Part shown: positions 33,912 to 43,299 of the stretch, piece after piece | How positions within the stretch are numbered: the stretch's first letter is position 1 | How the letters are laid out: every line of letters starts with the position of its first letter | NCBI RefSeq assembly: GCF_021366795.1 | Contig: NZ_JAHCPS010000002.1 | Coordinates: forward strand, 186,001 to 250,000 | Direction of reading: 5' to 3' | Origin: Macrococcoides caseolyticum | GTDB lineage: Bacteria; Bacillota; Bacilli; Staphylococcales; Staphylococcaceae | Length of the DNA: 64,000 nt | Position numbers and translations under genes: made by a program | Notes under the pieces: generated by a model | The model's database searches: none | What the model saw: the letters and a program-made list of their open reading frames with translations, nothing else | What the model was told of the DNA's origin: nothing

Positions 33912-33940
33912 AATATACATTACATTACTTAATAGTTCAA
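33912..33940 (-). promoter_or_regulatory. Promoter of lysP
   Basis: TTGAAC (33935-33940), 17-base spacer, TATATT (33912-33917), just ahead of the riboswitch. Confidence 0.75.
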
Positions 33941-34033
33941 CAACTTTTTTATCACTTTAAAACATTAAACGGTTTCATACACATAAAACTACTACCCTAA
34001 ATTGAATGAAATAATCTTAAAGAATAATAATTA

Positions 34034-35962
34034 TTATTTTTTCAGACGAATTTCATCAACAATTGACCAGATAAATTCATCACGTTCCATTGTTTTTGAA
34101 TCTTTAGAACCATATTGTCGAACATTGACTTCTTTATTCTCAACCTCTTTATCGCCGACAACAATTTGATATGGTACTTTATGCATTTGTGCTTCACGGA
34201 TTTTGTAACCCATTTTTTCTTCGCGATCATCAATATGGCAGCGTACGCCGTGAGATTTTAATTCATCGTATAAACTTCTTGCATAATCATAATGTACTTC
34301 ATTAGATACAGGAATAATTTCTAATTGGTTTGGCGCAAGCCATAATGGATATGCTCCTTTGTATTCTTCAGTTAAGAATGCTACAAAGCGTTCCATCGTT
34401 GATATTACACCACGGTGAATAACAACTGGACGGTGTTTCTCACCATCACTACCAATATATTCTAAGTCAAAGCGTTCTGGTAATAAGAAGTCTAATTGAA
34501 CTGTAGATAACGTTTCTTCCTTACCTAACGCTGTTTTTACTTGCACATCCAGTTTAGGCCCGTAGAAGGCTGCTTCTCCAGGTGCTTCTTCGTAATCTAA
34601 GCCCATTTCATCAACCGCTTCTTTCAGCATTGCTTGAGCTTTCTCCCACATTTCATCATCCTGGAAGTACTTTTCAGTATCTTCTGGATCACGGTAACTT
34701 AAACGGAATTTGTAATCTTTGAATTTGAAGTCTTTATATACATCAATCACAAGTTGTACAACGCGAATAAATTCTTCTTTAATTTGATCCGGACGTACAA
34801 AGATATGCGCATCGTTTAAAGTCATCCCGCGAACACGTTGTAAACCACTTACAGCACCACTTGCTTCATAACGGTGCATTGTACCAAGTTCAGCGATACG
34901 GATTGGTAACTCACGGTATGAATGAGGTTTGTTTTTGTAAACCATCATGTGATGCGGACAGTTCATCGGACGTAAAACCATCTGTTCATTATCCATGTCC
35001 ATAACTGGGAACATATCCTCCTGATAGTGCGCCCAGTGTCCTGAAGTTTTGTATAAATCAACTGAACCCATCACTGGTGTATACACATGGTCATAACCTA
35101 AAGCCACTTCTTTGTCAACGATGTAACGTTCTAATTCACGACGAATCGTCGCACCGTTTGGTAACCATAAAGGAAGGCCAGCACCTACAAGTTGACTTGT
35201 TGTGAATAATTCTAATTCTTTACCGATTTTACGATGATCACGTTCCTTACGCTCTTCTAACACTTGAAGATGTGCTTTCAAATCTTTTTTATCAAAGAAT
35301 GCTGTACCGTATATTCGTTGTAACATTTTATTATTCGCGTCACCTCTCCAGTATGCACCGGCAGTCGATAATAACTTGAATTCTTTAATTTTAGCAGTTG
35401 ATGGTACATGTACACCACGGCACAGGTCTGTAAACTCGCCTTGCGTATATAAAGTTACATGCTCATCTTCTGGAATCGCATCAATTAATTCAAGTTTATA
35501 TGGATCATCCGCAAATTCTCTTTTCGCTTCTTCGCGACTTACTACGCGACGCTCAATTGTAATATTCTCACCGACAATCTGACGCATTGTTTTTTCAATT
35601 TCAGGTAAATCTTCACTAGATATTTTGTGTTCCGTATCCACATCATAATAGAAACCTTCTTCGATGACCGGACCTACACCGAAGTGAACATTGCCGTACA
35701 TACGTTTTAATGCTTGTGCCATTAAATGTGCTGTTGAATGACGTAATACTTCGATACCCTCAGGTGATTCAGGTGTAATGATTTCAATATCTCCATCTAC
35801 TTCTAATGCTGTTTTTAAATCGACCATTTGTCCATTGAATTTACCTGCTAAAGCTTTCTTTCTAAGTCCTGGACTTATCGACGCTGCGATATCTTCTGTC
35901 GTTACGCCAGCTTCAAAATTTTTCACATTACCATCGGGAAACTTCACTTTAATTTCAGTCAT
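34034..35962 (-). CDS. thrS: Threonine--tRNA ligase
   Basis: 642 residues, full length. TGS domain at the N-terminus ([13 protein letters not shown]), editing N2 domain with [12 protein letters not shown], class II catalytic core with [14 protein letters not shown] (Zn-binding Cys and His), motif 2 [20 protein letters not shown], motif 3 [21 protein letters not shown] and the C-terminal anticodon domain. Controlled by a T-box leader. Confidence 0.97.
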   Translation of the reverse strand: MTEIKVKFPDGNVKNFEAGVTTEDIAASISPGLRKKALAGKFNGQMVDLKTALEVDGDIEIITPESPEGIEVLRHSTAHLMAQALKRMYGNVHFGVGPVIEEGFYYDVDTEHKISSEDLPEIEKTMRQIVGENITIERRVVSREEAKREFADDPYKLELIDAIPEDEHVTLYTQGEFTDLCRGVHVPSTAKIKEFKLLSTAGAYWRGDANNKMLQRIYGTAFFDKKDLKAHLQVLEERKERDHRKIGKELELFTTSQLVGAGLPLWLPNGATIRRELERYIVDKEVALGYDHVYTPVMGSVDLYKTSGHWAHYQEDMFPVMDMDNEQMVLRPMNCPHHMMVYKNKPHSYRELPIRIAELGTMHRYEASGAVSGLQRVRGMTLNDAHIFVRPDQIKEEFIRVVQLVIDVYKDFKFKDYKFRLSYRDPEDTEKYFQDDEMWEKAQAMLKEAVDEMGLDYEEAPGEAAFYGPKLDVQVKTALGKEETLSTVQLDFLLPERFDLEYIGSDGEKHRPVVIHRGVISTMERFVAFLTEEYKGAYPLWLAPNQLEIIPVSNEVHYDYARSLYDELKSHGVRCHIDDREEKMGYKIREAQMHKVPYQIVVGDKEVENKEVNVRQYGSKDSKTMERDEFIWSIVDEIRLKK

Positions 35963-35999
35963 TGTAAACGCCTCACTTTATTATTATTTTGAAAACAAC

Positions 36000-36240
36000 A
36001 AAAAAGACCCCATCCCAAAAAGGGACGAAGTCTATTCGCGGTACCACCCTAATTACTGATTACTCAGCAACTCTACATAAGATAACGGTCTTGTGCCGGG
36101 CAGGGATTAGCTGCCATTTATGCAAGGGAGTAACACGCTACCTTAATTACTGATTCGCAGCACCATCAGCTCTCTAAAAATTAATGATAACCTATCTTAT
36201 CCTTACAATTTTATATATACGAATTTAATTTTGTTGTTGT
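36000..36240 (-). promoter_or_regulatory. T-box leader of thrS
   Basis: Core TAGGGTGGTACCGCG is encoded at about 36038-36052, then a terminator with GTCCCTTTTTGGGA and a run of T. Stem I motif GAGAGCTGATGG is visible upstream. Threonine is inferred from the gene; I could not assign the specifier triplet with confidence. Confidence 0.92.
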
Positions 36241-36248
36241 TAATTCAT

Positions 36249-36276
36249 ATTATACACATATTATTGTAATTTTCAA
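36249..36276 (-). promoter_or_regulatory. Promoter of thrS
   Basis: TTGAAA (36271-36276), 16-base spacer, TATAAT (36249-36254). Confidence 0.75.
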
Positions 36277-36278
36277 AC

Positions 36279-37199
36279 TTATTTTTGACGACGATAATTT
36301 TTTCCGCCAAGCATATAATCATCACTTAACGTTTCTATTCGTTCCATAATACGTCGCGCTTTTGTAAGTTCTGAACCTTGTTTCGTAATCGATAAATGGT
36401 GGCTCAGTTCCTTATAGTCAAAATTTGAACTGAAAAATGTCGGCATGTTATGCATCATTCGATGATTTAAGATGGGTCCCAACACTTCATCACGCACCCA
36501 CGGCGTTAAGTCTTCCGCCCCAACATCATCAAGCATTAATACCTGGGCATTTTTAACCTTGTTTAAGCGTTCAGCATATGTACCATCATTAAATCCATTC
36601 TTCAGTTCACGAATAAATTCTGGAAAGTAAAGTAATGTTGAATAAACTTCCTGTTCCTTAAGTTGGTTGGCAATTGCACCAAGGATAAAAGATTTACCAG
36701 TACCGAATGGTCCGTATATATACATTCCCTTAGTTTCAGAACCTTTAGCAATATTTCGGCATATAAGACCGGCATGTCTGACAATATCGATACGCGTTTT
36801 ATCATCAAGGTATATATCTGAAAGTTTGGCGTTTAATACATCTTTAGGCATATGGATGGCTGTAATAAACTGTTTCATTCGTTGTTCAGCATCATGTGAT
36901 AATTTTGATGGACATGGTAAGTGTTTAATCTTAATATGCTCATTTTCAATATATAATTCAGGCGTATGTCCAGGTACAAAGTTTTTACATTTTCCGTATG
37001 ACTCGCAGTCCTCACACATCTTAGAAGAATCTTTATATTCCTGAAGGATAGATAAGTCATTATCAATCATCTGATCAGTAACGTTATGTTGTTCGATAAA
37101 TTTTTTAATCTCTGGATCATTTATGGTTGCTTGTTTAATTTTAGCGATGCGCTTAAAAATCTCATTGTTTGCATTTAGTATCGAACCCATAGGTTTCAT
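36279..37199 (-). CDS. dnaI: Primosomal protein DnaI (helicase loader)
   Basis: AAA+ ATPase that loads replicative helicase with DnaB and DnaD. 306 residues from ATG 37199, which shares a base with the dnaB stop (TAATG) and follows GGAGGAGG; the longer frame from 37217 includes that binding site. N-terminal Cys-rich helicase-binding part (CEDCESYGKC, LPCPS), Walker A GPFGTGKS, Walker B VLMLDDVGAE and the arginine-finger region MERIETL near the C-terminus. Confidence 0.95.
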   Translation of the reverse strand: MKPMGSILNANNEIFKRIAKIKQATINDPEIKKFIEQHNVTDQMIDNDLSILQEYKDSSKMCEDCESYGKCKNFVPGHTPELYIENEHIKIKHLPCPSKLSHDAEQRMKQFITAIHMPKDVLNAKLSDIYLDDKTRIDIVRHAGLICRNIAKGSETKGMYIYGPFGTGKSFILGAIANQLKEQEVYSTLLYFPEFIRELKNGFNDGTYAERLNKVKNAQVLMLDDVGAEDLTPWVRDEVLGPILNHRMMHNMPTFFSSNFDYKELSHHLSITKQGSELTKARRIMERIETLSDDYMLGGKNYRRQK

Positions 37200-38554
37200 T
37201 ATTTTTCCTCCTCCCATAAGTTATTCAGCATTTCCTGCACTTTACGTCGTTCTAATTCAAGATCATCAGAAGCATCTTCTTTTGGAACATTGTTTTGTTG
37301 ATCCTCAGTCAGCCATTTTGGTGTCATTTCCTTTGAAGGTGGTGTGTATTGTTTAGGTCGATAGTTTTCTTTTTGTCTAACTTCACGTTTATTCTGCATA
37401 GATTTCACATAGTGATAAGCCTCTTCACTTGTTTGAAAGTTCTTTTTTTTCCAGTTTGAAGCTATTTCTTCAATATAGCTTTGTGGTAATTTCATATCTT
37501 TTGTAAACAATACATATTGAATAAGTATATTCAGAACACCATAGGGTAATTTCTCACGTTCAATAATCGATTCAATCATACGCTTTTGCTTTATTGTTGG
37601 TTCAGACTTACTAAATGTAGAAAGCATTTCTATCGGGCTCGTTGTATCAAGCAATTCAAACCAGTTTAACAACGTGCTTTTTTCATCTGGTACCTCTTTT
37701 GTTTGACTGTGTTCCTGCACTTGTAAGGTTGGCAATTCACCATCATGTTCAATTTTATAGAAATCTCGTGCATTCTTTCTTAAATCTTCATGTGATATTG
37801 TCTGATCACTTGTCAGTGATTTTAATATTATTTGTCGCATTTCTGTAGGAGCAATATCGTATAAAGCTGCAAGTTGCGAAATAAGATCTCGAGTATTTTT
37901 GGGTAACTGTTCACTCGTCACTAAATTTTGAGCGAGTAATGTCTCCAACATATCAAAATCAAACGTTTGCTGATGTACTGGAATACCATATGGATCACTT
38001 TGTTTAATAAGTTCACTATTATATTCAAATACCACAGGATTAGGTGATTTAGGTGTCCCAAATACGTCCATATATTTACTTGAAATATCCTGATAACCCT
38101 CATAATCAATGTTATTTGTAAAATATCGACTTTTTAACGTTTGATAACGATGTTTGCCCACTTGCTGATATAAAAAGACTGAAAGCATTGGATCATTAAA
38201 AAATTGTGCTGGCATCACTGGACTAATCAATTTATAAATAAATTTTTGATTTTCATTATCAATTCGCATATACGTTTTTAAAAGACCAATTGCCTCTAAT
38301 CGTTTACGTATAACTTCAAAATGTGATAAATTCATTTTAAGTTCGCTTAAAATGATGTAATGTGTATAATCATTACTTACCTGATTATAATCATTTAAAA
38401 ATTGACTTAAAAATTGATAGACGCCAACACATTCAATACCGATTAAAGGTGTATATAAAGTCTTCAGCACATCTTCAGTTAAATGCGTACTTATATAATT
38501 GGTCGATACTGTAAACTGATCTGTGCCATTAAGCTCCGTAAAATAATGTTGCAT
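37199..38554 (-). CDS. dnaB: Replication initiation and membrane attachment protein DnaB
   Basis: 451 residues. Firmicutes-specific primosome protein with two DnaB/DnaD-type helical domains: the N-terminal winged helix (TPLIGIECVGVYQFLSQFLNDYN, HYIILSELKMNLSHFEVIRKRLE) and the C-terminal DDBH2 region (LPYGVLNILIQYVLFT, WKKKNFQTSEEAYHYVK). Not the DnaB helicase of enteric bacteria. Coupled to dnaI and 8 bases after nrdR. Confidence 0.94.
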   Translation of the reverse strand: MQHYFTELNGTDQFTVSTNYISTHLTEDVLKTLYTPLIGIECVGVYQFLSQFLNDYNQVSNDYTHYIILSELKMNLSHFEVIRKRLEAIGLLKTYMRIDNENQKFIYKLISPVMPAQFFNDPMLSVFLYQQVGKHRYQTLKSRYFTNNIDYEGYQDISSKYMDVFGTPKSPNPVVFEYNSELIKQSDPYGIPVHQQTFDFDMLETLLAQNLVTSEQLPKNTRDLISQLAALYDIAPTEMRQIILKSLTSDQTISHEDLRKNARDFYKIEHDGELPTLQVQEHSQTKEVPDEKSTLLNWFELLDTTSPIEMLSTFSKSEPTIKQKRMIESIIEREKLPYGVLNILIQYVLFTKDMKLPQSYIEEIASNWKKKNFQTSEEAYHYVKSMQNKREVRQKENYRPKQYTPPSKEMTPKWLTEDQQNNVPKEDASDDLELERRKVQEMLNNLWEEEK

Positions 38555-38562
38555 GCTTGCAC

Positions 38563-39027
38563 CTACTTCTTATCTTTATCATTCAATAATCCGCTCATTG
38601 TACGTAAAAGTTGATCCACATCTTTAAATTCTTTATAAACTGAGGCAAAACGGACATAAGATACTTGATCTAAGGTCATTAAATGTTCCATAACCATTTC
38701 ACCAATATCTTGCGTTGAAACCTCAGTTGTACCATTTTCTCGTAATGACGTTTCAATTTTTGTCGTAATTTTCTCAAGCGCTTCAAATGCAACAGGACGC
38801 TTTTCACATGCACGTACTAAGCCGTGTAACACTTTATCCCGATTAAAGGTTTGTCTTGTACCGTCTTTTTTGACAACAATCAGTGGCTGTAATTCAATTC
38901 TTTCAAATGTTGTGAAACGTGTCCCACATTCCTCACATTCTCTACGTCTTCTAATGGCAGCCAAATCATCAGCGTGACGCGAATCAATAACTTTTGATTG
39001 ATTAAAACCACATTTCGGACATTTCAA
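38563..39027 (-). CDS. nrdR: Transcriptional repressor NrdR
   Basis: ATP/dATP-dependent repressor of ribonucleotide reductase genes; 154 residues. Zinc ribbon [15 protein letters not shown]...[13 protein letters not shown] and ATP-cone from about residue 49 ([16 protein letters not shown]). The start is TTG at 39027 (MKCPKCG), behind AAAGGGTG; the frame from 39036 begins at the GTG within that site. First of nrdR-dnaB-dnaI. Confidence 0.95.
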   Translation of the reverse strand: MKCPKCGFNQSKVIDSRHADDLAAIRRRRECEECGTRFTTFERIELQPLIVVKKDGTRQTFNRDKVLHGLVRACEKRPVAFEALEKITTKIETSLRENGTTEVSTQDIGEMVMEHLMTLDQVSYVRFASVYKEFKDVDQLLRTMSGLLNDKDKK

Positions 39028-39157
39028 GACAATCACCCTTTCAAATATTATTATTTAATTATACATGATTATTTTACAATTAAAAATCCATAAGATTACA
39101 CCGTTTAGGGTATATAAGTTAATAATATTAAAAACTAAATTACTAAAGGAGTTTGAC

Positions 39158-39898
39158 ATGAGACCAAAATTTATATCATTACCTAAATTAGAAGAAGGAC
39201 ATCCGGTAAATAAATTAAGAGCAAGTTTCAACAGAAGAAATGAAACCATACTCTATCACCAAGATCCAGTGGGTATCGTATTTATCGGTGATTCAATTAC
39301 TGATTACTGGGATATAGAAAGTTACCTGCAATTAAACAATGGCAAGCGAATGATTAACCGAGGCATCGGCAATGATCGCACGCAATGGGTACGTGATCGC
39401 TTTGAAGCGGACAGTTTGCAGTTGAAACCAGATTGGATAGTGTTATCGATTGGCATCAATAACACGAAAGAACTCGATGACGACCAGAGTGTAGAGAACC
39501 AGCGACGCATTCAGGCACGTATACTAGAAGACATAGAAGCAATGATTGTGATGGCAAATGAAAATAACATAAATATTGCTGTTACAACACTCACATCAAC
39601 GAATCGACCAAAGTTAGAAGGATTTACAACGCGCTCAAAACTTGTTCAGATAATAAATAACGAAATCAAACAACTATGTACAAAACATGACGCATTATTT
39701 ATCGATTACTATACACCGATGACTGAAACGAAAGATGACATCGACTATTTACGAAATGAACTTACAGATGACGGACTACATCCGCATGTATTCGGCTACG
39801 ACATTATGGCAAAAGTCATTGAAGCAACGTTTACCGATATTTATCCTGTACAATTAAAGCAAAGACGACACCAAGACAAAAAATATAAAATAAAATAA
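39158..39898 (+). CDS. SGNH/GDSL-type hydrolase
   Basis: Serine esterase/lipase-fold protein of 246 residues without signal peptide. The four blocks are there: GDSITDYWD (nucleophile Ser), GNDRTQWV (Gly), SIGINNT (Asn) and DDGLHPHVFGY (Asp, His). Start at ATG 39158 behind AAAGGAG; upstream in-frame codons lack a binding site. Stands alone on the plus strand between nrdR and the SMR genes; substrate unknown. Confidence 0.85.
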   Translation: MRPKFISLPKLEEGHPVNKLRASFNRRNETILYHQDPVGIVFIGDSITDYWDIESYLQLNNGKRMINRGIGNDRTQWVRDRFEADSLQLKPDWIVLSIGINNTKELDDDQSVENQRRIQARILEDIEAMIVMANENNINIAVTTLTSTNRPKLEGFTTRSKLVQIINNEIKQLCTKHDALFIDYYTPMTETKDDIDYLRNELTDDGLHPHVFGYDIMAKVIEATFTDIYPVQLKQRRHQDKKYKIK

Positions 39899-39902
39899 GA
39901 TT

Positions 39903-39942
39903 AAAAAGTGTCACACACCAAATACGGTATGTGACACTTTAC
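39903..39942. terminator. Bidirectional terminator, SGNH hydrolase and SMR genes
   Basis: Stem AAAGTGTCACA.ACC with GGTATGTGACACTTT, about 13 pairs; T run on each strand. Shared by the two converging units. Confidence 0.8.
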
Positions 39943-39944
39943 TT

Positions 39945-40259
39945 TTATTGCAACAACTTCAATCCAATAGTACTCGCTAAAATTAAACCCATAAAAAATA
40001 AACGTAATACATTCTTCGATTCTCCGTAAAACAAAATCCCTACAATTGCGCCACCTACTGCACCAATACCCGTCCATATAGCATATGCAGTACTCATCGG
40101 AATTGCGATTAACGCAACGGAAAGAAAATAAAGACTACATGCAAATGTAAATATCAGTAATAAAACATAGCGCTTTTGATGTGTATTTGAATACATATTC
40201 ATCACGACAACACCCAGCATTTCAAAGATACCGGCAAGTACTAAAATTAACCAATACAT
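39945..40259 (-). CDS. Small multidrug resistance (SMR) protein, second of a pair
   Basis: 104 residues, four membrane segments. TM1 carries the essential Glu in LAGIFEMLGVVVM. Overlaps the previous SMR gene at one base (TAATG), so the two proteins are made together and probably form a heterodimer as in EbrAB and YkkCD-type pumps. Substrate unknown; quaternary ammonium compounds or guanidinium-type cations are typical of the family. Confidence 0.85.
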   Translation of the reverse strand: MYWLILVLAGIFEMLGVVVMNMYSNTHQKRYVLLLIFTFACSLYFLSVALIAIPMSTAYAIWTGIGAVGGAIVGILFYGESKNVLRLFFMGLILASTIGLKLLQ

Positions 40260-40579
40260 TACTTCGCCTCCTCTGGTGTTGCCATCTTAAGGCCGATGAC
40301 ACCGATAATTAATACACTAATTAATATAACTTTCTCAAAACCTAACGGCTCATTGAATAATACTACATCTGCAATCGTTACTAACGTTGCGCCAAGACCA
40401 ACGAATACAGCGTAGCTTGTACCAACAGGTAAATATTTCGATGCATTGAGCAATAAATAGAAACTGATCGAAACACTGATAACGGTAAGTATCCACTCAT
40501 ACCAAGTATCTGCATGTGCTAAACCAATCACCCAGCACATCTCAAAAATCGCTGCAATTATTATTTTTATCCAGTTCAT
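40259..40579 (-). CDS. Small multidrug resistance (SMR) protein, first of a pair
   Basis: 106 residues from ATG 40579 (MNWIKIIIAAIFEMCWV), GAGG six bases upstream; the frame from 40591 adds MRYS but has no binding site. Membrane segments at about 4-22, 30-48, 57-76 and 84-102, Glu in TM1 (AAIFEMCWVIG). No guanidine riboswitch is visible in the short 5' region. Confidence 0.85.
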   Translation of the reverse strand: MNWIKIIIAAIFEMCWVIGLAHADTWYEWILTVISVSISFYLLLNASKYLPVGTSYAVFVGLGATLVTIADVVLFNEPLGFEKVILISVLIIGVIGLKMATPEEAK

Positions 40580-40642
40580 ACTATACCTCATTTACTCAAA
40601 TAATAGTCAAAAGTATAACACATTAATAATATGTCGTGTTGT

Positions 40643-40679
40643 AAAAAGAAAACCACCTCTCATTTTCATGAGAGGTGGT
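40643..40679 (-). terminator. Intrinsic terminator of gapB
   Basis: Perfect 12-pair stem ACCACCTCTCAT/ATGAGAGGTGGT around GAAA, then TTTCTTTTT on the minus strand. Confidence 0.9.
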
Positions 40680-40691
40680 AAATTTCTAATA

Positions 40692-41702
40692 TTACTTCGC
40701 TAATTTTTCACCCATTAATTTTGCTAATTCTACAACGCGTGTTGAGTAACCCCACTCGTTATCATACCATGCTAATACCTTCACTTTATTACCTTCCATA
40801 ACAATTGTAGATAAAGCATCGACAATTGAGCTATTTGGATTTGTATTAAAGTCAATACTTACTAACGGTTCATTCGTTACATCTAAAATACCTTTGAGTT
40901 CATTCTCACTTGCCGCTTTAAACGCCTCATTAATTTCTTCAACTGTGACTTCTTTTTCTAGATCCACAACTAAGTCAACTAAAGAAACATTAGTCGTTGG
41001 TACACGTAATGCCATACCATGTAATTTTCCTTTTAATTCAGGTAGTACTAAAGCTAATGCTTTTGCAGCACCTGTAGATGTTGGAATAATGCTTTGTGCA
41101 CAAGCACGCGCACGACGTAAGTCTTTATGCGGATTATCTAAGTTCTTTTGATCATTAGTATAGGCATGAACTGTTGTCATTAATCCATTCTTAATTCCAA
41201 ATTTGTCATTTAATACTTTAGCCACTGGTGCTAAGCAGTTTGTTGTACAAGATGCATTAGAAATTACATCGTATGTATCGACATCTAATTGCGCACAATT
41301 CACACCGCGAACGATTGTTTGAACATTTCCTTTACCTGGCGCAGTTAATAATACTTTTTTTGCACCTGCTTTAATATGTGCAGATGCTTTTTCAGCATCG
41401 TTAAATTTACCTGTTGCTTCTATAACAATATCAATATTTAATTCTTTCCATGGTAATAATTCAGGATTACGTTCAGAAACCAATTTAATTTCTTTTCCAT
41501 TAACAACTAATGCGTTGTCACCAGGTTCAATATCTAATTCAAACTTACCATGAGTAGTGTCGTACTTAGTTAAATGTGCTAGTGTTTCTGGAGGATAGCT
41601 CGCGTTAATTGCAACAACTTCTAATTCATCATTTAATAATGCTGCGCGGAACACCATTCTACCAATTCTACCTAACCCATTAATCGCTACTCTTGTTTTC
41701 AT
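40692..41702 (-). CDS. gapB: Glyceraldehyde-3-phosphate dehydrogenase, gluconeogenic type
   Basis: 336 residues. NAD(P)-binding GLGRIGRMVFRAAL, active-site SNASCTTNCLAP (Cys nucleophile), and EWGYSTRVVELA at the C-terminus. Called GapB rather than glycolytic GapA from its place after coaE in the polA-mutM-coaE-gapB order and from the paired CcpN-like sites at its promoter. In Bacillus GapB prefers NADP and works only in gluconeogenesis. I place the start at ATG 41702 (MKTRVAING) behind AAGGAG; an ATG directly before it is possible. Confidence 0.93.
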   Translation of the reverse strand: MKTRVAINGLGRIGRMVFRAALLNDELEVVAINASYPPETLAHLTKYDTTHGKFELDIEPGDNALVVNGKEIKLVSERNPELLPWKELNIDIVIEATGKFNDAEKASAHIKAGAKKVLLTAPGKGNVQTIVRGVNCAQLDVDTYDVISNASCTTNCLAPVAKVLNDKFGIKNGLMTTVHAYTNDQKNLDNPHKDLRRARACAQSIIPTSTGAAKALALVLPELKGKLHGMALRVPTTNVSLVDLVVDLEKEVTVEEINEAFKAASENELKGILDVTNEPLVSIDFNTNPNSSIVDALSTIVMEGNKVKVLAWYDNEWGYSTRVVELAKLMGEKLAK

Positions 41703-41721
41703 CATATCTTCTCCTTCGCAA

Positions 41722-41756
41722 TGTGTTATACTAATCTCTTTCATTAGTATAGCACA
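41722..41756. promoter_or_regulatory. Paired CcpN-like operator at gapB promoter
   Basis: TGTGTTATACT (41722-41732) and, inverted, the same type TGTGCTATACT on the minus strand (41746-41756) each fit the CcpN consensus TRTGHYATAYW. The second includes the extended -10 box TGCTATACT of the gapB promoter. The two face each other as a long inverted repeat. Repression of gapB by a CcpN-type regulator on glycolytic carbon is inferred. Confidence 0.6.
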
Positions 41757-41820
41757 ATGATTGCGTGAAGGAAGCGTTTTCTTAAGAAAAAATAATTTCT
41801 TAATTTTTAAAAATTTCTAA

Positions 41821-42408
41821 CTATTTGTACCGCTGAACGAGACGATTTAACTGTGCATACAGATTGTCTAGAGAACCTCTGTTATCAATAACTGTATCCG
41901 CTTTTCGTTTCTTTTCTTCAATCGATATTTGAGCGCTAATACGTGATTTAGCTTCATCCATAGTCAAATTATTGCGGGCCATTAAACGTTCTATTTGTAT
42001 CGATTCCGGTACATAAACGACCCACACTTCATCAACAGTGTGTTCTAATTTATTTTCAAACAATAAAGGGATATCCATTACGACATGTTTCCCTTGTGCA
42101 AGACCTGCATCTTTTTCTTCTTCCATAATAGTTCTAACACGTGGATGGACGATTTCATTAAGTTTTTGACGTTCAGACGTATCATTGAAAATTATTTCAC
42201 CTAAGGCTTTTCGATTTAAAGAACCATCTGCCTGAATGACACCATCACCAAACACTGTTCTAATTGCTTCCAATCCTTCTGAACCAATTTCTACTGCCTT
42301 TCGACTCGCAATATCAGCATCTACAATAACAAAACCTTGGTCTGCAAGAAACTTCGCTACTGTTGATTTACCACTTGCGATACCACCAGTTAATCCGATA
42401 ACTGTCAT
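41821..42408 (-). CDS. coaE: Dephospho-CoA kinase
   Basis: Last step of CoA synthesis. 195 residues from ATG 42408 (MTVIGLTGGIASGKST), behind AGGTG; the longer frame runs into mutM. P-loop GGIASGKST, DADIASRKAVE with the catalytic Asp, and VMDIPLLFE. Seven bases after mutM. Confidence 0.94.
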   Translation of the reverse strand: MTVIGLTGGIASGKSTVAKFLADQGFVIVDADIASRKAVEIGSEGLEAIRTVFGDGVIQADGSLNRKALGEIIFNDTSERQKLNEIVHPRVRTIMEEEKDAGLAQGKHVVMDIPLLFENKLEHTVDEVWVVYVPESIQIERLMARNNLTMDEAKSRISAQISIEEKKRKADTVIDNRGSLDNLYAQLNRLVQRYK

Positions 42409-42415
42409 GCTACAC

Positions 42416-43291
42416 CTACTTTTGACATTTTTCACAGTAATGCGTGTTCCTTGTTGCAATCACTAACGTAGTAATTGAATGTCCACACGTATTACATTGC
42501 TTTAAACCATATACATTAAACTTACTTTGCATATTGCCACTTTCACCTTCAACGTTTCGATAATCTGAAATACTAGAACCACCATATTGTATGCCTTTAT
42601 TGAGTACATCAACAATCGCTAGAAATAATTTCTTTTTCCTCTGAGTCGATAATGTATGGGTGATATGTGTTGGTAATATACGTGCATTATGCAAAGCTTC
42701 ACATGCATATATATTGCCACACCCACTAATGACACTGTGATCCATTATGACTTGTTTAATCGGTTTATTCATAAATTTCTTTTGTTTACATTGTTTTAAG
42801 AAATAATCCATTGCATTATCATCGAAGGGTTCTGGTGCAATATTACGATTAAATGAATGAAACGCTGATTCATCTAATATTTTTAATTCACCGAAGCGTC
42901 TAATATCAGAATAAATCATCATTTGTCCATTTGATAATTCAAACTGTACATGCCAATGTTTTTTGTAATTTGGTATTGGAATATTTTCAATACTCGGTTG
43001 AACAAAGAAAGCACCAGCCATTCCAAGATGCCCGACGCAATATATCTTTTGATGTCGTCCTTTCAGCAGATGGAAAATAATATATTTACTGCGGCGTTCA
43101 ATTAATTCTATTGTTGAATCAGAAACATATGCCCGGAAATCCTCTAGATCAATTTGTTTAATGATTGTTTCTTTTCCTAAAGCTTTCCCGGACTTAACCG
43201 CTTCTGAAAATGTCACATTTACTATTTTTTCATTTAAAACATGTGGTCGTAATCCACGAACAACATGTTCTACTTCTGGTAATTCGGGCAT
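42416..43291 (-). CDS. mutM: Formamidopyrimidine-DNA glycosylase (Fpg)
   Basis: Excises 8-oxoguanine; bifunctional glycosylase/AP lyase of 291 residues. The N-terminus MPELPEVE supplies the Pro nucleophile and Glu; Lys in RRSKYIIFHL; the helix-two-turn-helix and zinc finger CNTCGHSITT...CEKCQK are complete, with the RNTHYC variant of the usual RSTHYC. Between polA and coaE. Confidence 0.96.
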   Translation of the reverse strand: MPELPEVEHVVRGLRPHVLNEKIVNVTFSEAVKSGKALGKETIIKQIDLEDFRAYVSDSTIELIERRSKYIIFHLLKGRHQKIYCVGHLGMAGAFFVQPSIENIPIPNYKKHWHVQFELSNGQMMIYSDIRRFGELKILDESAFHSFNRNIAPEPFDDNAMDYFLKQCKQKKFMNKPIKQVIMDHSVISGCGNIYACEALHNARILPTHITHTLSTQRKKKLFLAIVDVLNKGIQYGGSSISDYRNVEGESGNMQSKFNVYGLKQCNTCGHSITTLVIATRNTHYCEKCQK

Positions 43292-43299
43292 ATCTTCAC

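Noticed and set aside
34010-34040. Intrinsic terminator after thrS
   Set aside because: AATAATAATTATTATT is palindromic but has only A-T pairs; stem too weak to call.
40580-40660. Guanidine riboswitch before the SMR genes
   Set aside because: The 5' region is only about 70 bases with no recognisable conserved motifs.
41758-41800. CcpA site (cre) upstream of gapB around AAGAAAACGCTTCC
   Set aside because: Key positions of the consensus (TG and CA ends) are missing; the CcpN-like pair explains the region better.
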